This document shows positions 11,927-23,390 of a stretch of DNA of 64,000 nt, piece by piece. The translations under genes were made by a program, and so were the position numbers. Below the pieces are notes generated by a model. The model saw only the letters and a list, made by a program, of their open reading frames with translations, was not told the origin of the DNA and did no database searches. Source of the DNA: Gordius sp. MW1 (Eukaryota > Nematomorpha > Gordioida > Gordea > Gordiidae). Numbering within the stretch: the first letter of the stretch is position 1; each line of letters starts with the position of its first letter. The stretch lies in assembly GCA_964036665.1 (NCBI GenBank), contig OZ038533.1, positions 12,670,413 to 12,734,412 on the forward strand. Direction: 5' to 3'.

Positions 11927-13865
11927 CATGTGCAAAAAGTGGACCCTTGACGTCAGGTCCGAAACCGGCTATAAAACAACTAAAAAAATCAGAATAGTTT
12001 CAAACAAAATTTTACAACAGAAAGCTAGAGCGTCATCCACAAACAACCCGCGTTACATACCCCGTTCGTGACTGCCCAACTCACCACAAAGGCAGTTAAG
12101 TAAATAAGTTGTAAAAGAATGCGAATAACGTGCTGGAATGTGGGAAAGACAGAAATAAGCATCGAGGTCGCGCAAATGCGAAAAAACACAGGTACACAAT
12201 GCCTGCTTGACGAGGTGGAACGGAACCAAAGCTAGGGAATTAGGAGAAGGATTCGCGTATGCTTCCCAAATTGGGTGTATGGAATCAGAAAAAGACATAT
12301 TCTTTAATTCATTGGAAAAGGAAATACAAGGAATAGGGCAGTAAGAAAGGCTAATTATTAGGGCAGATTTTAACAGTGGCATAAATCAAAAATAACGAAA
12401 GAATATCAAGAGTATAGGGAGGCAAAGAGAGCCGCAAAAAATGCCGTTGCAATAGCGAAGAATGCTGCGTACACCGAGATGACAAAGTGCTTCATATAGG
12501 GGGCCATAGGCTTATGTACGAATTGCCAAATAAGGGAGATGAAAGGTCGCGTTGTCGGAGTGCTAATAGTCAAATATGAAAAGGGTCAAACTTTATGTAA
12601 CAGAAGGAAGTGATGAAAAGGTGTAAAGGATATTTTAAGAAACTTATGAATATTGCAAATGACAAAGATTCCCCTCCCGATATAGACCCAAACATGAGTA
12701 TGGTCGAAAAGTTAGGACACAAATGAACAAGATGCAAAAAGGAAAGGCTAATGGTCCATTTAGAATATTTATGGAAGCATGCTCGGATACCATCTAACGC
12801 AAGAGTTTGAGGCTTCATAAATATTTTTCATAAGCCGTATAGATGCGTCAAGGATATTTTGTTTCCTCAATTACCACCGTATATGCAAGGGACCGTGTCA
12901 TAATCTTTCTCCATATCGACAAGACGATATATAGGTCTCTTCTCTTTTTACTATATTTATCCATCATACGTCTTAGTGCAAGATTGGGTCGATCGAGCCA
13001 AAAATCGGAATTGGTTATCCGATATTTCCACGTTTTTCAGCCTTGTTACTAAGATCCTTTCCATTAGCTTCAAGGAGTGGCAAATTAGCTTGTCTGTAAT
13101 TGCCACAGTCCTAAGGGTACCCTTTGCTTTTAAATCAATAAGGTTATAATCGTGCTTGCTCTCTATTGATTCGGAATTCGCTCTGCTTAGCTGGATATGG
13201 TTTAAAAGTCAACGATCGAAAAACGGTATACATTAAAATGAACGTTACAAGCACCCCATCGCTGAATGACCTTCTAAAATACCCAAAATCTGGCAGGTTT
13301 ACATAACTCGGTTCGATGCTACATCAAAAGAGATGTTGCGCCACAGAAGTCAATGCCCGGATACAAAAAGAATGGCTTAATTTCCGAAGTATATCCGGTG
13401 TAATTTGTGAAAAGGAAATGGCGATATGGTTGAAAAGCAAAGCTTGCAAATCTATTGTAAGACAGGTGTTACTCTATGGAAGTGAAACCTGGGCATTAAA
13501 CACTACGAGAGAAAAGCTATTACAAGCCACAGAGATGAGAATGATATGTTGCAGCTTGCGGTAAGCTCGTTCATATGAAAAATGACTTTCTCATGTCATT
13601 TATGGCGGACATGATTCGCGAAAATCGTCTAAAGTGGTATGGACATATATTAAGAAGGTGACGAATGATTTAAATCGGAAAGTACTTGACATGGAGGTAC
13701 TGGGGAAGAGAGGAAGAGGACGTCCTCGTGTCAGGTGGAAAGGGCAAGTCGATAAAGTTATAAAAGAGATTTGTTAAGACATACACTTACCCGGTCAAGA
13801 TGAAAAAAACTCATCAAAACAAACACCTTGTCAGTGCAACCAAATAATTGATAAAGAAGACGAAG
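11927..13865 (+). pseudogene. Decayed RTE-like non-LTR retrotransposon, second copy
   Basis: The 5' leader (gacgtcaggtccgaaaccgg) matches the leader of the copy at 33005 (ggcgtcaggtcggaagccgg). Then come endonuclease remnants near 12115-12200 (TCWNVGKTEISIEVAQMRK) and RT fragments at 12380-12830. A C-terminal part follows at 13310-13800 with EVNARIQKEWLNFRSISGV, LYGSETWALNT and DMEVLGKRGRGRPRVRW. It ends with gataaagaagacg, the shared 3' terminal motif. Many stops, frameshifts and deletions are present, including loss of most of the RT palm. It preserves both termini, so it defines the element boundaries. Confidence 0.82.
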
Positions 13866-14920
13866 ATTTGAAAATCATCTTACAACCATTTCTTAAACAT
13901 TACAATATAAAAATACAAACATTATTTACAGAATTTATTAGCCAGAGTTGGGCCTCTTTATAGCTAGGCTAACCCCTTTCTATCTTACGAAAATCGCCAC
14001 TACATTTGTACGCCATTCACTGACGGGAATTTTTTATATTAACTTTGCTGAAGCCAACTCATTTGCCTTAATGATAGCTATGTCATCATCTATGAATGGA
14101 CTTTAAAAATAAATTTAATAAGCCATGAGGATTATTAATTCTTTTAAATTTTAACATCAATCACTACTTTTAAATTAGCCCACTTAATTTAAGAAAAGGG
14201 ATTTTAAAATAAGTTTTAAAACGAAGTATGCGTAAATAAAGCTTTTAAAACGCTTAGTAAAATTACACAACTCTACTATCATGTTTCGCGCGGAATAAAT
14301 AAAAAAGGTCGCGGGAACACGATTTAAAATGATTGAAGGGAAATCAGGAATATATTGTGAGAATTGTGGAGGATGGGGGGGGGGGGGTATATCGGGCCTG
14401 TTGTAGGATAAACCTTGCCCCCCCCCCCACCCCAAAGGGAGGCTTACTTATATCTTTCTTTAAATCCTGTATATATATTTTATTAAGAAAAATTCCAGAA
14501 TAAAATAATCAATCGAAATATAAAAATTCGATATAATCCGCGTATATAAAATTCACTGATGCGTGTTGATAAAAATAACAAACACGTACAAGCGCGTGGG
14601 GGGGGGGGGGGGGGAAAGTAACACACTTAAGGGAAATTAAATGGAAAGAAAAAGTACCACATATAAAGTATTAAGGTTCAGTACTACGCTACGCTTCTAT
14701 AAATTAAAATCAGTACAGGAATACAGCAGATGTTCTACTCGTAAGATCAAAAGAAATCTCACAATCAACGAACTTGCAATTAATGTATAAAGAAAGGAGG
14801 GGGGGGGAATCGAATAAGTATGTATGAGGTACGCAGTTTTACAAAAGGATGGGGGGAAATCCGTAACTTTTGTATAAGAGGCCATAGGGGGGGAATTTAA
14901 ATATACGAGTATTTACGGAT
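13866..14920. other. Intergenic, with long G/C homopolymer runs
   Basis: Nothing coding is visible. Homopolymer runs stand out: a G-run near 14375, a C-run near 14420 and a longer G-run near 14600. Several more short G-runs lie near 14800 and 14890. Such runs are prone to sequencing and assembly error. ORFs across them on the minus strand are not believed. Confidence 0.5.
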
Positions 14921-16290
14921 ACGACAGCTACAAATATTGACTTTGTGATTTCATCCCGCTATTAGACCATTTAATGTGATAGAAAACTTTGCGCTAAATA
15001 TTAATATGTTTTCAGTTTTTTCCCAAAACTTCTCGTTTTTTGGATAAGCACGGTTGAAGGTGCAAAAAAATCCTCATTAACCTTTTTTCAGGCTCAATTG
15101 CCACAAAATTTTTAATTTACATCAAAAAATATCAATTTATCCCTGTAGATTAAACTTCTCTATACGTTCATTATTTTATTTTTTCATATCACGTATATAA
15201 ATTTACACGCGTTTGCGTAAAGCCTTCTCCTTATAAAAATTTATCCCACGATGTCTGGTAAATGAGGTACATAAGAGTTCATAATGAGTAAGCGGTTTAC
15301 TAACATACATCATATATCTCTCTCTCTTCACCAACTCTCCTCTCTTTCTCCTCCACTCTCGCCCCTTTCATGTGTGCTTGGATTAGAGGTGTGCACGGAT
15401 CAAATTTTTTTGATCCGATCCGATCCGAGGGGTTTTTGAAAAATTGTATATCCATCCGATCCGATCCGAGTTTTTTAAAATCTAAATCCGATCCGATCCG
15501 ATCCGAGTTTTTTAAAATCTAAATACGATCCGATCCGTAATTTTTAAATTAAAATTTAACGAACAGAACTTTTTATTGATGATTAAATTCAAAATACATA
15601 AAAAAAGGTATATCAATTTTAATAGACCTGAAATAAATATAAAATTTTATTTGACTAATTCCATATTATCATATAAAAATAATAAAGAATCTAAATATTC
15701 TGGTTTAATTCGGGGAAAGGAGCTACGCGTGTGCTTTAAGGAAAGGGGAGATTGTGATTGATAATTTTTGGAGGTGAGTTGAGATAGAAAGAGATGCGTG
15801 TGCTAAAAAGGAAACGGAAGATGCTGATTTATCATTGACACTAGCTCCTTTCTCGCCAAACAAGAAAGTCTAACTAGGGAAAAACGCTAGGGAAATACTG
15901 ATAAATATATTAGGGTAAGTTAGGTGAGAGGTGGTATTGGGCCTTAAAAATAGTAAAGTAAAAAAGAATGCAGAGATAATTATGAAAAGGTATACTAAAA
16001 ATTATTAATTTAATTAATTAGAACTTATTATTGTTTGTTTTAAATTTAAAAATCCGATCCGATCCGACTAGAATAAAATGTTGATCCGATCAGATCCGAC
16101 TTCCAAAATTAAAATGTGGATCCGATCCGAGTTCGGACGGATCGGATCGGATGTCGGATCGGATTGATCCGTGCACACCTCTCGCTTGGATAGATATGGG
16201 GGCGGGAGTAGAAGAGGTGGAGAAAGGGAGAGATTGATGTGCTGGTAAACATCGCGTATTATGTACTCCAATAATAGACTATATAGACTG
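14921..16290 (-). mobile_element. Palindromic PIF/Harbinger-like MITE split by a hAT MITE
   Basis: Bases 14921-15383 are the reverse complement of the arm seen at 6785-7239 (shared landmarks: ttgactttgtgat, gcgtttgcgtaaa, atgtctggtaaa). Bases 16192-16290 resume the opposite arm (agatatgggggcgggag) before homology is lost. At the centre sits the hAT MITE 15384-16183. The composite has the same layout as 30812-32405, but the right arm is truncated. Confidence 0.7.
15384..16183. mobile_element. hAT-like MITE with GATCC arrays, copy 1 (800 bp)
   Basis: The ends are TAGAGGTGTGCACGG and CCGTGCACACCTCTC, a terminal inverted repeat of about 15 bp. The flanking 8-bp target duplication is GCTTGGAT (15376-15383 and 16184-16191). 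Both subterminal regions are arrays of GATCC/CGGAT pentamer-based repeats in inverted orientation. The core (15560-16020) is AT-rich with no plausible coding frame. Copy 2 is at 31219-31973 and is very similar internally. TIR start, 8-bp duplication and subterminal repeats all point to hAT. Confidence 0.9.
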
Positions 16291-16343
16291 CTCATCAACG
16301 CACAAAATGTGTACCCTTTTTTCCACCATTTTAATGATAACAT

Positions 16344-16624
16344 AGTAAAGTGATGATTATATAGATTTTAGTAATTTTTGTAAATTAAATAATCTAAAAA
16401 AAGTAAATAAAAAAATGTTGAATTGGATAGGTATCAAAAACAGAATTCTAAAATAAATATCATTTACACAATACACATAAATTAAAAATGTAAAAACTTT
16501 GATGAAAGTTCGTTTAATAATATAGCGCCATCTATATTTTATATAATATTAATTTATTGACGTTCGTTCAAATTTATAAACTAATGAGGAAGGTATATTG
16601 ACTGTTATAGGGCAAAATTACATG
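16344..16624. other. AT-rich spacer before the LTR element
   Basis: No feature was recognised in this short AT-rich stretch between the palindromic element and the target duplication of the Ty3/gypsy element. Confidence 0.4.
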
Positions 16625-16628
16625 GTTA

Positions 16629-16974
16629 TATGGTTACCTATTCATATATCTTAACCTTCATTAATTGAATATATAAATTCATCATTGGTTACCTATTCAT
16701 ATATCTTAACCTTTATTATTCGATCATTCACACCCCTCATTATTAATTTTGAGCACGCACCAGACATTCAATTATTTGATACCTTACAATTCACCGTTAT
16801 TATTCACACTAATAACCTCGCTATATGTGTATATAAACACGATATTTTACTAAAAGTATTTATTTAATTCTTTCTATTATTTGGTTAAATAAAATATGTT
16901 GTTTGCCCTTAATTAATTTCTTGTCTAATAAAATACTATGTTTATTATTATTTATAGGGACGACGGCTGCAACA
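16629..16974 (+). repeat. 5' LTR of the Ty3/gypsy element
   Basis: It begins TATGGTTACC and ends GGCTGCAACA. It contains an internal duplication of the phrase ggttacctattcatatatct. The 3' LTR counterpart is at 20842-21196. The bases after it (taatggtgacctc) may hold the primer binding site, but no tRNA was matched. Confidence 0.88.
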
Positions 16975-19900
16975 TAATGGTGACCTCAAATCCGAAAATG
17001 GAAACTAAGCAAATGGATGAAGATTCGAATGGGGAAAATACGTTATACTACAAACTCCCCAACTTTAACACATTAAACCCAAGAATTTGGTTCATTCAAA
17101 TTGAATCTCTTTTTAAAATTCGTAAAATAAAAATTGAATTTACTAAATTAGGTTATCTCATCTAAAACCTTCCACAATAGGTAACGACAGAAATACAAGA
17201 TCTATTAGAAAACATACCTACTCCGTTTTCAAAACTAAAGGCAGCTATTATCGAGCGCACATCCCAAAGCGATATGCAGCCCCTTCACGATCTACTTACA
17301 AACGTAGAACTCGGAGATCGAACCCCATCTTAACTACTGCGTTATATGAGATTTTTATTAGGAACCCATTCAATGGACGACACCATACTCAAACAACTCT
17401 AGATGGATAAATTACCAGTCACAATGACCGGAATACTAGCGATTTTTGCCCCATATCAATCCCCCACAAAATTGGCGGAAACCGCAGATAAAATAGCGGC
17501 TACCTACCACGTAAGCCCAATAATCAATTCTGTGAACACAGATCTAAATGAAGAACTAAAAGAGCTGGTCAAAATCTTAAGGTAAAAGTATGACATTAAA
17601 AATGGATTTACATAAAGTACATCACGATCCTTTTTAAGACATCGGTCTTAGTCCCGACACACACGTCCAACAAGGACAAACGACCTTAACTTATGCTGGT
17701 ACCACAAACGATTCCAAGACAAGGCTACCAAATGTATAGAGCCTTGTACTTTCCACCAACGAGAATCAAACTAATAGGCCGGCCAGCAAAAGCGACAACT
17801 GCCACCGGCCTTAAAAAATCGCTTATTCTAGATATACGATAAATCTTCAACTTTTAATTCTTTAATCGATTCAGGCCCCGAAATTAGCGTGATTCCAGCA
17901 ACCAAACGAGAGCGACTAAAATTGTCCAATATACAGCTACAGGCAGCAAATTCGAGCGCCATAAAAACTTTTGGACAAAAATCGTTGACTTTTGATCTAG
18001 GCCTTAAATGACAATATCAATGGGTTTTTACTTTTTACTTTGGCTGACGTGAAACTCCCAATATTAGGAGCAGATTTTTTAAGTCATTTTAACTTAGTAA
18101 TTATTATTACAAAGAAACAACTGATCGAAACACAAATTACTCCGGTCAAACAAATCGCAGTATCACAAATAGCTTTAATAAATCCTCCGGAATTTAATTG
18201 GTTATTAAAAAATTCCCCGCCGCTTCTAAACCTACAGTATATACACCAACAGCAAAACATAATACCCAACGCTATATAAAAACAAAAGGGCCGCCAGTAT
18301 TTTCCAAACCCAGACGTTTGAATGCTGAAAAACTGAAGATAGCCAAAGATGAATTCATGCACATGATGAATTTAAACATCATCAGAACTTCAAATAGCAG
18401 CTGAGCTTCACCACTACATATGGAACAAAAAGAACAATAAAGAGTGGAGACCATGCGGAGATTATCGGGCTCTCAATATCAAAACAATTCCTGATCGTTA
18501 CCCTCTACCTCATATACATGATTTTTCACTTTCCTTGGCAGGTAAAAATATATTCACTAAATTGGATTTAGTTCGTGCTTATCACCAAATCCCAATGGCA
18601 ACAGAAGATGTCCAAAAAACCGCCATCACAACCCCATTTGATTTATTCGAATTCTTACGCATGCCTTTTGGTCTAAGAAATGCAGCACAAATGCTTCAAA
18701 GATTCATTGACCATGTTCTCAGAGGATTGGACCATATATTTACCTATTTAGATAGCATATTAATCGCCAGTTCTTCCTTGCAGAACACAAAGTACACGGC
18801 GAACAAGTAATACAATTACTTTTCGATAATGGGATTAATGTCAATTTGCAAAAATGTAAATGGGGCGTAAAGGAAAATGAGTTCCTAGGACACACCGTGA
18901 CGTCTAAAGGGTTAAAATCTATACCCGATAAAATAGACATCATTGACAAATTTCCAACCCCAACTCTAATGACACAATTGAGAAGATTTATTGGCATGAT
19001 AAATTTTTACCGAAGGTTTATCCCTAAATGTGAAGATCTCCTCAAATCATTAACCGATCACCTCGACGATGCCAAAAGATCAATTGAGTTAACACAAGAA
19101 GCTAAAGACGCATTTAGTCAGGCAAAACAAGCCCTTAAACAAATAACTAGTCTATCTCATTTAGACGAAAAGAGCAAACTGTCACTCACTACAGATGCTT
19201 CCAATTATGCTGTAGGAGGAGTTCACAACAACAACCATTAAACGGTGATATTCTACCGCCTTCTATTCAAAGAAACTTTCACAAACTCAAACACGCTACA
19301 GCACATTTAGCCGAGAACTACTGGCCATTTACCTTATAAAAAAACATTAAAGCCATGTTCTCGAAGGACGCAATTTCACCTTATACACCGACCACAAACC
19401 CTTGACTTATGCACTTAAGGCAAAGACGGACAGATACTCTCCTCGAGAAATCCGTCAGCTGGACTACATCTTTCAGCTCACATCGAAACATTGTGGCTGA
19501 TACCCTGTCCCGTAACACAATCAAACTCCTTGCATCACAGTCATTGCTGGAACTCATAGCTACGAGACAGAAGGTTGAAAATTACACAAATAATGAAACG
19601 AAATCTTTAATATTGGAGCAATTCCCATAACCTGATTCAAAACAAAATATCATTTGTGATGTTTCTCAAACAACACCTCGACCTCTGGTACCTTCTACCT
19701 TACCACAATCAGTTTTCAATCAATATCACGGATTATCACATCCTGGTATTTGTTCAACCCTGGAACTAATTTCGAAACGTTTTTTCTGGCCTAAAATAAA
19801 CCATGATGTACGAAGATGGGCTCAACAATGTCTTAATTGCCAGGTCAGCAAAATACATAAACATGTTATTTCTACCCCAGGTACATTCAACAATCCGATG

Positions 19901-20838
19901 CTCTATTCAGCCATGTCCACCTCGACATCGTTGGTCCGTTACCACCATCCAATGGTTACAACTACATTTTTACAGCCATAGAGATACACCCGGTGGCCAA
20001 TGGCAATCCCTATAAAAGATAACTCAGCCGAAACCGTGGCTAGTACCTTTTTGATACATTGGATAGCAAACTTTGGTGTTCCAATCACAATAACAACACA
20101 GAGGATCTCGTTCCAGTCGACACTCTTCCGTCAATTTTCTCAACTCCTCGGTTATCATCATAGAGCCACAACAGCCCATAATCCACAAGCCAATGGGCTG
20201 GTCGAACGTTTCCACCGTCAGCTAAAGAGTTCGATCATGGCAAAAGACAACGCTAACAAATGGTCCGAGCTACTTCCTTTGATACTTCTGGGCATTAGAA
20301 CGACAATCATAGAGGATTTAGCATGCTCTAGTTCTGAACTAGCTACCTTAGGTCTCCCGAGTGATTTCATACAACATTCGTCACTCGACACCAATGCTAC
20401 CGAGTTCGTAAAACGCCTTCGACACCACTTCGACAGCGTACATTTCTCACCACCACATCCGTCAAACACCAAACAACAAATCCCTGCCGATTTGTTTTCA
20501 ATTCCTTACATTTTTATCAGGACAGATAAAGTTCGAAAAAGTTTATCTCCACCATACGAATGTCCCTTCAAAGTTGTTGACAGACAAGCTAAATGTTTTG
20601 TAGTAGACCGAAACGGGAAACAAGATAACATTTCTATCGATCATCAAATCAGTCAACCCTCCAAAACCACTCACAAAAGGTCCGACCATTCAAACCCAAC
20701 CTTCCACCTCTATATCAACAACCACCTCAACTAACACTACAACAAACCATACAACAACAAAATCAGGACGAAAAGTTTGGCCAGTTAAATTAGCTGAATA
20801 CTTATATTTTTAGCACTCCTTGCAAACGGGAGGGGGAA
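16975..20838 (+). pseudogene. Degenerate gag-pol of the Ty3/gypsy element
   Basis: A gag-like segment lies at about 16977-17585 (YYKLPNFNTLNPRIWF and following). An aspartic protease remnant is near 17870-18100 (IDSGPEISVIPAT, then LGADFLSHFNLVI). RT spans about 18190-18810 ([23 protein letters not shown]), RNase H 19140-19500 (LTTDAS, LYTDHKPLTYA) and integrase 19700-20730 (zinc-binding HPG...CLNCQ, core, PQANGLVERFHRQ). The RT active-site box reads YLDS instead of YLDD. The second Asp expected in the integrase core is also replaced (ITTQR). With the stop codons this makes the copy clearly inactive. Confidence 0.9.
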
Positions 20839-20841
20839 TTA

Positions 20842-21196
20842 TATGGTTACCTATTCATATATCTTAACCTTCGTTATTTGAATATATAAATTCGATCATT
20901 GGTTACCTATTCATATATCTTAACCTTTATTATTCGATCATTCACACCCCTCATCATTAATTTTGAATACACACCAGACATTCAATTATTTGAATACCTT
21001 ACAATTACAATTCATTGTTATTATTCACACTAATAACCTCGCTATATGTGTATATAAACACTATATTTTACCTAAAAGTATTCATTCAATTCTTTCCATT
21101 ATTTGGTTAAAGAAAATATGTTGTTTGCCCTGATTCAATCCCTTGTCTAATAAAATACTGTATTTATTAATATTTATAGGGACGAGGGCTGCAACA
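20842..21196 (+). repeat. 3' LTR of the Ty3/gypsy element
   Basis: It matches 16629-16974 from TATGGTTACC to GGCTGCAACA, with scattered substitutions and a small insertion. The polypurine tract sits immediately upstream. It is followed by the right copy of the GTTA target duplication. Confidence 0.88.
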
Positions 21197-21274
21197 GTTA
21201 AAATACACGAGTTGCACTCTCCGAAAGGAGGAAAATTTGACACACAATTAACCAAATGCAACATAAGATGAGCA

Positions 21275-21642
21275 GTCCATCTAGTCTATGACTCTAATGT
21301 ATTCGTTTTTCCAGATTTTGGGGACGAATTTTTATAAAGAGAAGGGGTTTACGTAAACGCAAATAAATTCAAATACAAGGGTGATACTAAAAAAATTAAA
21401 TTTATGCACTTATAGATGAAACTTTAATCTACAGGAATAGATTAATATTTTTTAATATAAATTAATGATTTCGTGGCAATTGAGCTCAAAAAAAGGTAAA
21501 ATGAAGAATTTTTGCACCTTCAACCGTGTTTATCTAAAAAGGGGAAGTTTTGGGAAAAAACTGAAAACATATTAAATCCAGCGCAAAATTCTCTATCAGA
21601 ATTATAGGTTTGATTGCAGGATGGTATTTTTATAGATCTGTG
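21275..21642 (+). mobile_element. Partial arm of palindromic PIF/Harbinger-like MITE
   Basis: This is homologous to the right arm of 30812-32405: gactctaatgta, gagaaggggttta, agatgaaactttaatctaca and cagcgcaaaattctctatca occur in order. It ends GATCTGTG followed by TTA. The left arm and centre are missing. Confidence 0.65.
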
Positions 21643-21679
21643 TTAACATTTGTTTTGAGAACATATCATTGGTGCAGGC

Positions 21680-21832
21680 AGCATTGGAATTAGAGGGGGG
21701 CAATAATGATTTTGGGAGGGGCAAAATGATAAATTTATAAAATTTTAGCCGTAATTTTAATAAATTTTTAATGTTTGGACTTAGAGGGGGCAGCCGCCCC
21801 TCTTTGCCTTCTCCCCCTTAGCTTCGCCCATG
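21680..21832 (-). mobile_element. CGTAGCC-type MITE, copy 1
   Basis: This short element has rough inverted ends of the kind seen more clearly at 45103-45272 (cgtagcc / ggctacgcccatg). Characteristic phrases are gaggggggcaataatgattt and gggggcagccgcccctc. It has no coding capacity. About eight copies lie in this window, several inside introns. Confidence 0.6.
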
Positions 21833-23390
21833 GAACTGATTATTTATATTATGTTATTAAGCTCTTGTCTTGTAATATTAACACGCGTTTATATAACAGG
21901 GAATCTAAATATGCGTTTGAATAAGCATATCAAAGGCATTTAGCTTGTATTAGCATCTTCCTCCTATATTATAGAAATTGAGATAGTTTTTATTAATTTA
22001 ATCAGCGCAACACTAATAAGAGATTTATTGATATCATATTGAGTTTTTCATAAAATCCGGGGATAAGATTAATTTATTTTGGCCATTGGGGTGGAGGGGG
22101 GTGGGGGTTAAACCCCAAAATCCGTTCCCCCTCTTTGCCTATCATTGCTTAAATAGGTAAGGTTGTTGGCTGAAAAATATAAGTGAGCTTTAATTGCTTC
22201 CACCGCAAAATTGGGAGTTACCTTGTTTCAGTTTAAATAACAACTTAATATTTAAAAAGGCAAGACAAATTTATGTCAGTTTTTCTCTTATTAGCATAAA
22301 AATTGTTTGAGATCAATTGTCTATTTAAAGGTTTAGTAAAGGGGCCGCGGACAATGGTAAGGCGGATTCTTCAACCATCTAATTTATCTGCGTGTATAAA
22401 TAACCATCGCTTTTATATTTTGCTAGAAAATGCTCATTAAATTATAATAAGAATTTATATATTTTTAAATTATTGTCTATTAAATATTACCATAATTAAT
22501 TAATTAAAATTCTCCTTACTCCATTAAGCGACATATTATAAAAAAGGTTAACTGCTAATACGTTTAGGCCTAATTTCAAAGATAAGGTTCTCACTAGTGG
22601 CCTGATCAAGCATCGATCTTTTTGAGAAAAAAACTTCTCAGGCATCTATGAAGGTTCTGATATCGACTAGGCTTAAAAAATTATCCGTATTATATCGATG
22701 AGATTGTTTTAAAATAATCATTGAACTAAATAAAATTTTACCTTGATATGACCATAAAATTTTTTGTTTGCATATCCCGTCACCGAAACGCATCCATTAC
22801 CATATGTTAGCACGAGTTGCAGGCTTTCTAGATTCGACTTACTATGTGTGGTCAATTAACATTTAAAAAATGCTAGTAACTATTGAGCGAATGATATCCG
22901 GGGTATTAATACCTGCTTCAATTTTTAAGGAGATTTTTTTCAATTTAATATTTGCTTCGTTACAATATAAAAAGCGATTTATAAATACATAATTACACAA
23001 ATTACGTTAAGTTTTAAATTAAAAAAGGTACTGGGCGCAGCCATATACTAATTCTAATATAAAGGCACATTTATTTTATAGTGTATGCTTAAGATTCTAA
23101 TTGAAATATATTATAACACTACATTTTATATATTTCATGGTGTCATTGTTTAGCTCAATTACTTTTTTAATATAACTGTCATTTTGCTATTTTTAAGAGA
23201 AATGTAAAAATTAGATAGCTTAAACTGTTTAATATGCCTTTTAACAAATTTTGTTTTTTAACGCTTAATATTTATATAATATCTCATTTGTTTTAGATTT
23301 GATCATTTTTTAATAAGATTGTAAATTATTTGTGTAGCATTTAGTTATTAAAAACTGAATTGTTTTAATTTTATCTAATTATTATCATAG
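21833..23390. other. AT-rich region upstream of the visible slingshot exons
   Basis: The slingshot initiator exon and promoter should lie here or further upstream, but none could be identified with confidence. A fragment of the CGTAGCC-type MITE (ggggtgggggttaaacccc) lies near 22085. Otherwise it is A/T-rich. Confidence 0.4.

Larger units (their letters stand above)
16629..21196 (+). mobile_element. Ty3/gypsy LTR retrotransposon, defective full-length copy
   Basis: Two LTRs (16629-16974 and 20842-21196) flank a gag-pol region in the order gag, protease, RT, RNase H, integrase, which is the Ty3/gypsy order. The target duplication GTTA lies at 16625-16628 and 21197-21200. A polypurine tract (cgggagggggaat) directly precedes the 3' LTR. 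The internal region is broken by many stops and frameshifts. The LTRs differ from each other by several substitutions and small indels, so the insertion is not recent. No envelope gene is visible: integrase runs almost to the 3' LTR. Confidence 0.9.

Noticed and set aside
12053..12818. Minus-strand frames over the second RTE-like relic
   Set aside because: They are antisense to recognisable endonuclease and RT remnants on the plus strand.
14370..14620. G and C runs as functional G-quadruplex or regulatory sites
   Set aside because: Pure homopolymers of this length in unique AT-rich DNA are as likely to be sequencing artefacts; nothing around them supports a function.
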